Shown here piece after piece: positions 1-7,758 of a DNA stretch of 11,107 bases. Both the position numbers and the translations under genes were made by a program. How positions within the stretch are numbered: position 1 is the first letter of the stretch; each line of letters starts with the position of its first letter. The notes beneath the pieces were generated by a model. It had not been told where the DNA came from and made no database searches. It saw only the letters and a list, made by a program, of their open reading frames with translations. This stretch comes from Bacteroidota bacterium (lineage in GTDB: Bacteria; Bacteroidota; Bacteroidia; Flavobacteriales; Schleiferiaceae), in contig SYCM01000033.1 in assembly GCA_005786915.1 (NCBI GenBank), forward strand, positions 1 through 11,107. Direction: 5' to 3'.

Positions 1-1
1 G

Positions 2-1219
2 TTTTACTCGACCAACGCGAGCCTCCAGCCCACGCAATTCACCAAGGCCGTGATGCCGCTCGTGGCCGGTTCGACCGACGAATACGAATTCAGCCTTCCG
101 AGCGCGCCCAACGGAACCCTGATGCGCTACTACCTGCGCGCTAAGGACGACGACGGCAACGTGTCGTACTACCCCACCACCCCCGTGGGCCAAGCCCAGC
201 CCAACGTCGACTACTACACGGTGCGGACCGGCGGCATGAAGGTCTACGACGTGCAGTACACCCAGGCCTCCAACGGCAATTCGCCCTACATCGGCAAGAC
301 GGTAACCCTTAAGGGCTTTGTGACGGCCTCGACCAAGCCTTACGACCTCGGCTACCTGTACATCCAAGACGCCGACGGCGGACCCTGGAGCGGCATCTGG
401 TGCGTCGGTTCGGGCATCACGCAGTTCTTCCGCGAGGAGGAAGTTCAGGTGACCGGTCTCGTGGAAGAATACTACGGCATGACGCGCTTAAACGTTTCAA
501 GTGTTTTGCGTACCGGCCAGCGCCGGGTTCTCACGGCCTCGGTACTTAATCCGAGCGACAGCGCCAGCAAGTGGAACTGGGGATGGGAAGCCTACGAGGG
601 CTGCTACGTGCGCCTGGCGGACCCCAACCAAGCCAAGCTGCGCGTGACTAACCCCAACCTCGGATTTGGAGACTTCGCGGTTTCGCAGACCCCGGGCGCA
701 GGCTACTGGCGCCGCACTCTGGTCATGGCCGGACGCCAATCGGCCACCGCCTTTGGCTCACTCTACGTGCAGCTCGTGAGCGACCTGCGCTACGACACGA
801 TCGACGGCGAAATGATGGTCGACCCCATTTTGGTCGCCGACACCATGACCATGGACGCCGTGGAGGGCATCCTGTTCTACGGATTCAGCAACTTCCGCGT
901 GCTTCCGCGCAACAACGACGACTTCATCGGAATTAATGTCGCCCTCGACTCGACGGCGCTGCCCAAGTCTACGATTGGCCTTCACGAAGGTTCGGCTGCT
1001 GGGCTTCGCAGCTTCCCCAACCCCACGGCCGACGTGATCGTGGTCGAGGGGCCCGCGGGCACTTGGGTGCTCAGCGACCTCACCGGCCGAGCGGTACTGC
1101 GTGGACGCCGAAGCGCGGCGCCCACCGAGGTGGACCTGAGCGGGCTTTCGGCCGGAACCTACGTGCTTACCCTCGATTCCGAAGGCCGCCGCCTCACCTA
1201 CCGCGTCGTCAAGCAGTAA
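2..1219 (+). CDS. T9SS-secreted multidomain protein with OB-fold-like module, 3' part
   Basis: The reading frame is open from the first base, so the gene begins upstream and only its last 405 residues are seen (numbered from the codon at 2). Residues 1-75 look like the end of an Ig-like domain (motif RYYLRAKDDDGNVSYYP), a type often found beside lamin-tail domains in secreted Bacteroidota proteins. Residues 81-312 resemble a secreted OB-fold-like module, with a GFVTAS strand, YLYIQDADGG, and an end motif FRVLPRNNDDF that matches the ends of both modules in the gene at 7759. Residues 335-405 form a T9SS type A sorting domain (FPNPTAD, LSDLTGR, LSAGTYVL, final Lys-Gln). Established for the family: such proteins cross the outer membrane by T9SS and are released or anchored at the surface. 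The enzymatic or binding role is unknown because the N-terminal part is missing. The next gene follows after 13 nt, suggesting co-transcription. An internal GTG at 50 is not the true start. Confidence 0.9.
   Translation, partial: FYSTNASLQPTQFTKAVMPLVAGSTDEYEFSLPSAPNGTLMRYYLRAKDDDGNVSYYPTTPVGQAQPNVDYYTVRTGGMKVYDVQYTQASNGNSPYIGKTVTLKGFVTASTKPYDLGYLYIQDADGGPWSGIWCVGSGITQFFREEEVQVTGLVEEYYGMTRLNVSSVLRTGQRRVLTASVLNPSDSASKWNWGWEAYEGCYVRLADPNQAKLRVTNPNLGFGDFAVSQTPGAGYWRRTLVMAGRQSATAFGSLYVQLVSDLRYDTIDGEMMVDPILVADTMTMDAVEGILFYGFSNFRVLPRNNDDFIGINVALDSTALPKSTIGLHEGSAAGLRSFPNPTADVIVVEGPAGTWVLSDLTGRAVLRGRRSAAPTEVDLSGLSAGTYVLTLDSEGRRLTYRVVKQ
1004..1216 (+). other. T9SS type A C-terminal sorting domain (first gene)
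   Basis: The last about 71 residues have the sorting-domain pattern: FPNPTAD at the start, a middle LSDLTGR strand, then LSGLSAGTYVL and a short basic final strand. In this family the domain is recognised by the T9SS translocon and is usually removed on export. Immediately before it is a low-complexity linker rich in Ser, Ala and Gly. Confidence 0.9.
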
Positions 1220-1232
1220 TTCCCCAACCGTC

Positions 1233-2678
1233 GTGCGCCACCTCCCTCTGTTCCCCCGCCCTGCCTCGCGCCTCGCGGCGCTCAGCCTGTTCCTCGGGCT
1301 GGTGTGGGCATGTGAGCCGGGGGTTCCGGTGGAGAACCAGCTGCCCGAAACGCGCATGTCGGTCGACCGCATCGACCTGAGCGGGCCCGACCGCCTGAAT
1401 TCGGTGGTCAAGCTGGCGTGGTTCGGCAGCGACGCCGACGGCTACGTCGTGGCCTACGAACTTCGGGTGGGCGAGGGGCCTTGGGTGCGCACGACGCAGA
1501 CCGACAGCACGCTGGTGCTGGGCATTCCGGCGGGCCAGGACACGGCCGACCTCGCGGTGGAAGTCCGCGCCATTGACCACGAAGGCGGAATCGACCCCAG
1601 CCCCGCCCGACTGGTAGTGCCCATCAAAAACACGCCCCCGTCGGCGGAATTCACCACCTCGAGCTTTCCCGACGTGCAAGTGTGGAACGCGGTCACGTTT
1701 CAGTGGTTTGCCGAAGACCCCGACGGCGACGGCAGCATTACCGACGTCGAGCTTCGGGTGAACGGCGGAGCCTGGCGCCCGATTGATCCCAACCAAAAGT
1801 TGGTGAGCCTCGTGCTCCACGCGAGCGGAGCGACCACGCTGTATTACGGTAACCAGGAGGCTTCGGCGGCCAACTGGGGCTACGCCCTCGATACCGCCGG
1901 CCCTAGCGTGCTCGAAATTCGCGCCCGAGATCTCGCCGGAGCCTGGTCCGCGCCCGACACCGCCCCGCTGGTGACGGTGAAGATGCCGCAGTCCAAGCTG
2001 CTGGTGGTGGCCAGCCACAGTGCCGCCGCCGACGCCGCCTGGTCCAGCGACCTCGCGGCCTTGGGCGTGGACTACGACCTGCTCGACTTGCTCAGCAACA
2101 GCGGGGCCGCGCGCCCGCGGTCCTGGAACCCCGGGTTCCGCCACACCCTTCGGGGCTACGACGCCGTGGTCGTCTACACCGCCTCGTCGGTCATGCTCGA
2201 CCCGCAGACGGGGCTGACGAAGCTTCCGCTGGCCCACATGGGCCCTGCCATCCAGCGCTTTGGCGAGGCCGGCGGACGGGTGCTGGTGAGCGCGTCGTTC
2301 AGCGCGACGTCAGACCTCACCGACCTCGTCGGCACCTTCCCCATCGACGGACTCGTGACCAGCACCGGCCAGGTTCGGCTGGTGACCGATTCCGCGCTCG
2401 TGGCCCAGCAAAGCGGATACCCCAACCTCAAGTCGACCAACGTGCTCATCGGCCTCACCCCGATGGTAGCGAGCGCCGACGCCGAGGTGCTGTACCGCGG
2501 GCAGCTCAGCAAGCTGTCGGGCTGGCAGGGCGACAACCTGATGGGGGTGCTGCGCCGCAAGCAGGGCGCAGTGCAGAGCGTGTTTTTGTCGTTTGACCTG
2601 CACCGCCTCGACGGCCAAAACGGCCAAATGCGCCGCGACGCGCTTCAAAAAATTCTGATCGATGAATTTGGTCTCTAA
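1233..2678 (+). CDS. Lipoprotein with two Ig/FN3-like domains and Rossmann-like C-terminal domain
   Basis: This 481-residue protein starts at GTG 1233, the first usable start after the upstream stop. That start gives a complete lipoprotein signal: basic and hydrophobic residues ending LVWAC, with Cys27 as the lipidation site. No in-frame ATG precedes the signal peptide. Residues about 38-131 and 133-250 are two beta-rich domains of Ig/FN3 type, each with a DADGY or DPDGDG turn and an ELRV strand. Residues about 254-481 alternate hydrophobic strands and helices (KLLVVASHS, GYDAVVVYTAS, GGRVLVSASF) and recall class I glutamine-amidotransferase-like or ThuA-like folds. I see no convincing catalytic Cys-His pair, so the domain may be a non-enzymatic binding domain. 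Its 3' end overlaps the receptor gene by 17 nt, so the two are probably coupled and made together. Inference: an outer-membrane accessory lipoprotein of the receptor. It lacks SusD-like features. Confidence 0.87.
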   Translation: MRHLPLFPRPASRLAALSLFLGLVWACEPGVPVENQLPETRMSVDRIDLSGPDRLNSVVKLAWFGSDADGYVVAYELRVGEGPWVRTTQTDSTLVLGIPAGQDTADLAVEVRAIDHEGGIDPSPARLVVPIKNTPPSAEFTTSSFPDVQVWNAVTFQWFAEDPDGDGSITDVELRVNGGAWRPIDPNQKLVSLVLHASGATTLYYGNQEASAANWGYALDTAGPSVLEIRARDLAGAWSAPDTAPLVTVKMPQSKLLVVASHSAAADAAWSSDLAALGVDYDLLDLLSNSGAARPRSWNPGFRHTLRGYDAVVVYTASSVMLDPQTGLTKLPLAHMGPAIQRFGEAGGRVLVSASFSATSDLTDLVGTFPIDGLVTSTGQVRLVTDSALVAQQSGYPNLKSTNVLIGLTPMVASADAEVLYRGQLSKLSGWQGDNLMGVLRRKQGAVQSVFLSFDLHRLDGQNGQMRRDALQKILIDEFGL

Positions 2679-5499
2679 AATCGCGATCGTGCTGGCGTTG
2701 CTGGCGAGCTTTGGGGCATCGGCCCAAAAGCTGGGCGTGCTGCGCGGAACCGTGCGCGACGCCGAAACCGGCGAGGAGCTTCCGGGAGCCGGCGTGAGCC
2801 TGGTGGGCACCTACCTCAACGCGGTCACCGACGTCAACGGCAACTTTGTGCTGCCCAAAGTTCCGGTCGGGGAATTCAGCGTCAAGGTGCAAATGATGGG
2901 GTACGGAACCAAGCAGATCAACGGCGTCCGCGTGACCCTTGGCCAAACGACTGCGCTGAACGTAAAGCTTTCAAGCGACATCAACGAGCTGCAAACGGTT
3001 ACGGTGGTGGGTAAAAAAACCGCGGTCGACCTCGAGCGGGCGGGAAGCGAACGCCTCATTGGCACCGACGAACTGCGCCAAATGAACGTGCGCAACGTCG
3101 AAGACGCCGTGGCCACCCAAGCGGGCGTGGTCAAAACCACCGACGGTCTGCAAATTCGCGGGGCGCGGGTCTACGAAACCGAATACCTCGTCGACGGAAT
3201 CAGCGCCCAAGACCCGCTGGCGGGCACCGGATTTGGCGTCAGCGTGCAGTCGTCGGCCATTCAAAGCATCCAGGTGACTACGAGCGGCGCGAGCGCCGAG
3301 TTCGGCGGCGGTTCCAGCGGGGTCGTGAGCACCCAAATTCGCGAGGGCGGAGACCGACTCGAGGTTTCGGGCCGCATGCAGCGCGACTACCTCGCCCGAC
3401 CCACCGCGGCCAGCAGCTTCTTCACCGACCGCGGGGAGGCCACGCTGGCGACGCCCGTTCCGTTTACCAACAAACGTTTAACGCTGTTTACCAGCGCGTC
3501 GTTTGACCTCAACGACACCTACTTCCCCACAGTGGCCAAGCAGCTGCACTCGTCGCTGTTTAAGGCCAACGACTCGCTGTGGGCTCCGCGCCAAGACAAC
3601 CAGTGGTCGCACTCGCTGAAGCTGGGCCTCAAGGTGTGGAAGGGCGGAAAATTCACGCTCAGCAACCAGCACTCGCTTAACATCAACCAAAACACGCGAA
3701 GCCTGCAGATTGTCGGCCTCGACGCGCTTCTGACTCCGGGCTACCAGTACATCCGCAGCAAGGACCTGGACCGCGCCACCACCTACACCCACCACTCCAA
3801 CCTGACGGCGCTCGGATTTCAGCAGGTTTTTGGTCCGAAATGGGGCGTCAGCGTGAACGCCGGCCGGCTGTTTACCAACCTTCGGGCCGACGCCAACGGC
3901 CGCCCGTTCCGACAAGAGACGGTCGACGAAATCCTCGACGAGGCCAACATCATTTCATACCCGGTGAGCGTGTTTAACCCGGGCGACCCGTCGGGAACCG
4001 TGTACATTCGCCCCGGCGACGGCCTGTACAACAACGGCGGAATCGCGCCCACCTGGCACGACCACTACGTCGAAGAGTACACCTTGCGCCTCAAGGCCAA
4101 CTACTACCCGGCGGGCGGCGTGCACAAAGTGGCCTTCGGAACCGAAAACCAGTGGAACGAATACCAGTGGGTCGACGTGACCGCCCCTTGGGTGGGAGCG
4201 CCGATCAAGCTGAACGACAGCACGTTCACCGAGTCGATTTCGATCGGTTCGTCGAACGACATTTGGAAGGCCCGTCCGCGCGAGCTGGGCGCCTTTGTCG
4301 AGGACCGCATCACCTACAAAGGCCTGCAGGCCACCCTGGGGCTGCGCCTGAACATGTGGGCGCCGGGAAGCTTCGCCGACGAGGCCATCGCCAACCCCAA
4401 GTCGCCCGTGGTCGATGCCGTGCGCGCGGACTACCTCGACAAGACCCTCGGCCTCGCCGGACTGCGCTGGAAGGCCCGCCTGCTGCCGAGGCTCGACGTG
4501 ACGTTCCCGGTCACGCCCAACCACGTGCTCTACTTCAACTACGGCCACAGCATGCGCCTGCCGCACCCGCGCTTCGTGTATGCTGGCCTGGATCCGGTCT
4601 ACCAGGACCGCAGCTTCTTGAGCTTCTTGGGCAACCCCAACCTCGACCCCGAGGTCAACGTGGCCTATGAGGTGGGCTACAAGGCCGCCTTCAGCCGCAG
4701 CTTTGGGGTGACGCTGAGCGCCTACAACTCCAACCGCTTCGACTACATCGTCTCGCGCCGCGTGTTCGTGCTCGACGCCACCGGACGGCCCGTCACCAAA
4801 ACCATGTACATCAACCAGGACTACGCCCGCATCCAGGGCGTCGAACTGGGCCTGGAATGGCAGCTCTCCAAATGGCTGCGCTGGGTGGCCAACGCCTCGC
4901 TGCAGTCGGCGCGCGGAAAATCCAACAGCGCCCGCGAATCCTCGCTGCAGATTGAGCAAAACGGCGAAGTTCCGCTCAGCCGCGAGCAGTTTTTGGCTTG
5001 GGACCGCCCCTGGAACCTCAATTCGAGTTGGTTCTTCCAAGCCGACACCTCCCTGCGCGTCTGGGGCATTCCCCTGCGCGGACTGGGCGGATTCCTGCAG
5101 TACCGCGGCTCGGCCGGCTACCGCTACACGCCGCAAAACCTGGTGGGAGTCAACGACTTAGGCCGTCCGCAGTACGCCATTCAGGTCAACGAATTTTTGG
5201 CCAAACTTGGCACGCCCTGGCATACCTGGGACGCCCGACTGACCTACGACCTCGCCACCGCGAAGGGCCGCGGCGTGCAATTCTCCATTGACGTGCTCAA
5301 CGTTCTGAACCGACGCAACGCCCAGCTCATCAACCCGGTGACCGGGCGCGCCTACGAATACGGCGACGACGTACCCAACACCTGGCGCGACCCGCGGCCG
5401 GAATTCAATGGTCCGCAGGAACGCGGACTCGACCCGCGCGACCCCTCGCGCTACAGCCCGCCCCGTCAAATCCTCTTTGGCCTTCAGTTCAAGCTATGA
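2662..5499 (+). CDS. TonB-dependent outer-membrane receptor with carboxypeptidase-like N-terminal domain
   Basis: The protein has 945 residues. Residues 1-22 are a Sec signal peptide ending FGASAQ. Residues about 25-105 form a carboxypeptidase-regulatory-like beta-sandwich (LRGTVRDAETGEELPGAGV, then TDVNGNF and MMGYGT), common in Bacteroidota receptors. A TonB-box-like strand (TVTVVG, about 112-117) follows. Residues about 120-230 are the plug domain (LQIRGAR, EYLVDGI, IQVTTSGASAEFGGGSSGVV). The rest is a 22-strand-type barrel rich in aromatic and charged repeats, with the barrel-like stretch YFNYGHSMRLPHPRF and a final strand ILFGLQFKL. In this family, energy from TonB-ExbBD opens the plug to import a bound ligand. 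Some members serve other surface functions. No SusD-type partner is present, so a glycan uptake pair of SusC/SusD type is not supported. ATG 2662 lies inside the preceding gene, and the stop overlaps the next ATG by 4 nt. The ligand is unknown. Confidence 0.94.
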   Translation: MNLVSKIAIVLALLASFGASAQKLGVLRGTVRDAETGEELPGAGVSLVGTYLNAVTDVNGNFVLPKVPVGEFSVKVQMMGYGTKQINGVRVTLGQTTALNVKLSSDINELQTVTVVGKKTAVDLERAGSERLIGTDELRQMNVRNVEDAVATQAGVVKTTDGLQIRGARVYETEYLVDGISAQDPLAGTGFGVSVQSSAIQSIQVTTSGASAEFGGGSSGVVSTQIREGGDRLEVSGRMQRDYLARPTAASSFFTDRGEATLATPVPFTNKRLTLFTSASFDLNDTYFPTVAKQLHSSLFKANDSLWAPRQDNQWSHSLKLGLKVWKGGKFTLSNQHSLNINQNTRSLQIVGLDALLTPGYQYIRSKDLDRATTYTHHSNLTALGFQQVFGPKWGVSVNAGRLFTNLRADANGRPFRQETVDEILDEANIISYPVSVFNPGDPSGTVYIRPGDGLYNNGGIAPTWHDHYVEEYTLRLKANYYPAGGVHKVAFGTENQWNEYQWVDVTAPWVGAPIKLNDSTFTESISIGSSNDIWKARPRELGAFVEDRITYKGLQATLGLRLNMWAPGSFADEAIANPKSPVVDAVRADYLDKTLGLAGLRWKARLLPRLDVTFPVTPNHVLYFNYGHSMRLPHPRFVYAGLDPVYQDRSFLSFLGNPNLDPEVNVAYEVGYKAAFSRSFGVTLSAYNSNRFDYIVSRRVFVLDATGRPVTKTMYINQDYARIQGVELGLEWQLSKWLRWVANASLQSARGKSNSARESSLQIEQNGEVPLSREQFLAWDRPWNLNSSWFFQADTSLRVWGIPLRGLGGFLQYRGSAGYRYTPQNLVGVNDLGRPQYAIQVNEFLAKLGTPWHTWDARLTYDLATAKGRGVQFSIDVLNVLNRRNAQLINPVTGRAYEYGDDVPNTWRDPRPEFNGPQERGLDPRDPSRYSPPRQILFGLQFKL

Positions 5500-6503
5500 A
5501 GACGACCTTGACCCTCCTCGCGGTGGCCCTCGGCTTCCCAGTACTCGGTCAGTGGCTGCCCAGCTACGGCGGGGAACGCGCGGGCCAGGCGTCCTACAGC
5601 TTTTTGAAGTCGGACTACCACATCGCCTCGGCCGGCATGGGCTCGGTGGGCAGCATTTTGGGCGGAGACGCCCGCAGCCTGGGCTACAACCCCGCCGGAC
5701 TGGCGCGCACCCCGGGGCTGAGCGCCGCCTTTGCGAGCGTGGGCAACGGCAGCGGCCTCGAGCAGGGTTCGGCCTTTGTCGCCTCCAAAATTCGCGGGCG
5801 CAGCGCCGCTTGGGGTCTGGGAATCCAGCGGCTCCAAACCGGCGCATACGAAGAGCGCACCGAATTCCGCCCCCAGGGCACCGGCCGCTTGCTCTACGAC
5901 GCCCAAACGGCCGTGCTCCTCACCTATTCGCAGCAGCTTACCGAGCAGTTCCAGATGGGCGTAACCCTCAAGGCGCTCAACGAGACCTACAGCTCGGGCT
6001 ACGCCGGCTGGGGCGCCGCGGCCGATGTCGGCTTTCAGTACCACCTTCGCGAAGAGGGACTGCGCTTTGCCGTCGTGCTGCGCAACTTCGGCGCGCCGGT
6101 GGGCCTTAGGGGCAATGCCTGGGCGGTGCCCTACAACCGCGATTCCCTGTCGTCGCTGGAGTCCGCCAACCTTCCGACTGAATTCGCCATCGGAATCCAC
6201 TACCGGGCCCTCGAGCGCGGCAAGCACCACCTCGACGTGGCGGCGCAGCTCGTGCACCCCAGCGACAACGCCGAGAACTACCGGGCTGGCCTCGAATACC
6301 GCTACGCCGACCAGCTTTTTGTGCGCAGCGGAATCATGCTCAACCAAGCCGGACAGCCCTACCCGACCCTGGGCCTCGGGGTGGCCCAGCAGCTCGGCGC
6401 GACCAAGGCCCTGCTCGACCTCGCCGTGCAGCCCACCGCCGGAATGGGCACCTGGTCGTCGATTGGGCTCACGCTGATTCCGCACTCAAAATCCACGAAA
6501 TGA
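5496..6503 (+). CDS. PorV/PorQ-family outer-membrane beta-barrel protein
   Basis: The protein has 335 residues and starts at an ATGA overlap with the receptor stop. Residues 1-18 are a signal peptide (hydrophobic core TLLAVALGFPVLG, cleavage before Gln19). The family signature is clear: SYSFLKSDYHIASAGMG, then GGDARSLGYNPAGLAR at about 57-71, equivalent to the usual segment with an Asn-Pro-Ala-Gly-Leu core. The rest alternates short amphipathic strands with polar loops, as in FadL-like barrels. Established for the family: PorV binds sorting domains and shuttles cargo from the T9SS translocon to the attachment complex, PorQ is a related component, and many paralogues have no assigned role. Its position in a run that begins with a T9SS cargo suggests a dedicated partner of that cargo, but this is inference. 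The sequence alone does not show that it is the core PorV. An ATGA overlap joins it to the next gene. Confidence 0.88.
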   Translation: MKTTLTLLAVALGFPVLGQWLPSYGGERAGQASYSFLKSDYHIASAGMGSVGSILGGDARSLGYNPAGLARTPGLSAAFASVGNGSGLEQGSAFVASKIRGRSAAWGLGIQRLQTGAYEERTEFRPQGTGRLLYDAQTAVLLTYSQQLTEQFQMGVTLKALNETYSSGYAGWGAAADVGFQYHLREEGLRFAVVLRNFGAPVGLRGNAWAVPYNRDSLSSLESANLPTEFAIGIHYRALERGKHHLDVAAQLVHPSDNAENYRAGLEYRYADQLFVRSGIMLNQAGQPYPTLGLGVAQQLGATKALLDLAVQPTAGMGTWSSIGLTLIPHSKSTK

Positions 6504-7693
6504 AGAAGTTGCTGGCCATAACCGCCGTAGGCCTGAGCCTGATTGGCTGTGAAGACTACTTTGGTTCCAAGACCGACCTTGACTTCATTGAGGTCCCCAA
6601 CTACGGCATCCGCGAGATCGCCTATGTGCCCATTCAGCCCGCATTCGACGGCTTTGTGCACCCGACCGACCTCTGCATCGGCTTTGACGAGCTCATCTAC
6701 GTCGTCGACGCGGGTACCGAAGAAATCGTGTGCCTCGACGAGTCGGGCGCTGAGCAGGGCCGGTTTAGCGTTCCGGGCGTGAAGACGGTCCGCCAAGACC
6801 GCCGGCTCGACCTTCTGGCCATTGGGACCCACGACACCAGCATCAATGGCGTGGCGTACACGCTTCCTGCCATTTACCGCATCAACCAAACGGCGCCGAG
6901 CGGCTACGGACTGGACTACGCACGAATCGTCCACAAAACGGTGCACCCGTTTTACTTCAAATCCACGTTTTCCACGGGCGACGCCAACGCGGAATTCGGC
7001 CAAATCGCCATTTTGGCGAGCGCCGACCCCGCCCTCAACAACCGCTACTACGTGACCCGGCGCGGCACCATTTCCAACAACGCCAACCAGGGTCCCGACC
7101 AGGCCGTCGTGCTGTTTGACGCCCAAGACCAGTACGTTTCGCCGCTGAGCGTCACCACCTCCGCCGGCTTGTTTGCGAACTACTTCAAGGCGCCGCAGGG
7201 CATCGTGAGCTTTGCGCAGCCGCCCCAACTGACCGCGCGGGCCGGAGACGACTTCTGGTACACCTCGCTCGACGCCAACCAAGAAATCCGCGTGCAGCAA
7301 ATCAACCTGGTCGAAACGCCCTACGGAGCCGACTACAAGCCCGGCGTGGCCCTGCCCAATCCCGACCGCACCGACCGCTGGATCGGGCAGCCAGGCTTGT
7401 TTGAGCGCCCCGTGGGTATGGCGATGGCCGGCGACCAAACGCGCTACCTATTTGTGGTCGACGAGGCCAAGGACTCCGTCTTCCAGTTCACCGCCAACGG
7501 CCTCGAAGGCATTCCTCCGCCCCCCGCGAGCGGCGAAACGCGCTACGCCAAAGTTTCGTTTGGCGGACGCGGAACCGGCCCCATGCAGTTCAACGGCCCC
7601 GTAGCCGTGGGCTACTGGCGCAGCATCCTCTACGTGGTCGACGCCGGCAACGGCCGAGTCAGCCGATTTAAGAACACCTTAGACTTTGAATAA
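6500..7693 (+). CDS. NHL-repeat beta-propeller lipoprotein
   Basis: The 397-residue protein begins MKKLLAITAVGLSLIGC, a classic lipoprotein signal with Cys17 as the lipidated residue. Glu and Asp follow at +2 and +3. Acidic residues there are part of the surface-export signal described in some Bacteroidota lipoproteins, so display on the outer face is possible. NHL-type blades are visible at about 50-80 (VHPTDLCIGF, LIYVVDAGTEEIVCLD), 300-335 (ERPVGMAMA, LFVVDEAKDSVFQF) and 355-392 (FGGRGTGPMQFNGPVAV, LYVVDAGNGRVSRFK). The middle (about 110-290) is less regular but may supply further blades. NHL propellers usually bind protein, RNA or glycan partners and are rarely enzymes. The gene is the last of the five-gene run, and a 65-nt gap with a new promoter follows. 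No terminator-like hairpin is seen after it, so read-through into the next gene is possible. Confidence 0.91.
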   Translation: MKKLLAITAVGLSLIGCEDYFGSKTDLDFIEVPNYGIREIAYVPIQPAFDGFVHPTDLCIGFDELIYVVDAGTEEIVCLDESGAEQGRFSVPGVKTVRQDRRLDLLAIGTHDTSINGVAYTLPAIYRINQTAPSGYGLDYARIVHKTVHPFYFKSTFSTGDANAEFGQIAILASADPALNNRYYVTRRGTISNNANQGPDQAVVLFDAQDQYVSPLSVTTSAGLFANYFKAPQGIVSFAQPPQLTARAGDDFWYTSLDANQEIRVQQINLVETPYGADYKPGVALPNPDRTDRWIGQPGLFERPVGMAMAGDQTRYLFVVDEAKDSVFQFTANGLEGIPPPPASGETRYAKVSFGGRGTGPMQFNGPVAVGYWRSILYVVDAGNGRVSRFKNTLDFE

Positions 7694-7726
7694 CGTTTAG
7701 CTAACCCTTCGCCCGCGCTTTGGGGG

Positions 7727-7734
7727 TATTTTTG
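7727..7734 (+). promoter_or_regulatory. Bacteroidota-type -7 promoter element
   Basis: TATTTTTG fits the TAnnTTTG -7 consensus of the Bacteroidota primary sigma factor and lies 24 nt ahead of the ATG at 7759. A start about 7 nt downstream would give a leader of roughly 18 nt. I find no good TTG -33 element at the usual 19-21 nt spacing, so the match is one-sided. The stretch is AT-rich compared with the surrounding coding DNA. Confidence 0.6.
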
Positions 7735-7758
7735 CCAAAGCAACTTTTTGATCTGAAC

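Noticed and set aside
1209..2237. Antisense reading frame over the lipoprotein gene
   Set aside because: Low-information composition and no start or domain signal; the sense strand carries a lipobox and an ordered domain structure.
3955..5136. Long antisense reading frame within the receptor gene
   Set aside because: It is rich in Val, Ala, Gly, Arg and His with no domain or signal sequence. Such frames are common opposite real genes in GC-rich DNA, and the sense frame encodes a clear receptor.
1233..5499. SusC/SusD-type glycan uptake pair
   Set aside because: The lipoprotein beside the receptor has Ig/FN3-like and Rossmann-like domains rather than the helical TPR-rich SusD fold, and no glycan-degrading enzyme is nearby.
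6359..7438. Antisense reading frame over the NHL lipoprotein gene
   Set aside because: Same shadow pattern, and the sense frame has a signal peptide and NHL blades.
7697..7704. TTAGCTAA palindrome after the NHL gene as a terminator or operator
   Set aside because: The half-site is only four bases and has no T tract, so chance is a sufficient explanation.
7720..7758. Upstream TTG start adding 13 residues to the mosaic protein
   Set aside because: The added residues place charged and bulky residues ahead of a good signal peptide and overlap the promoter -7 element. ATG 7759 is preferred.
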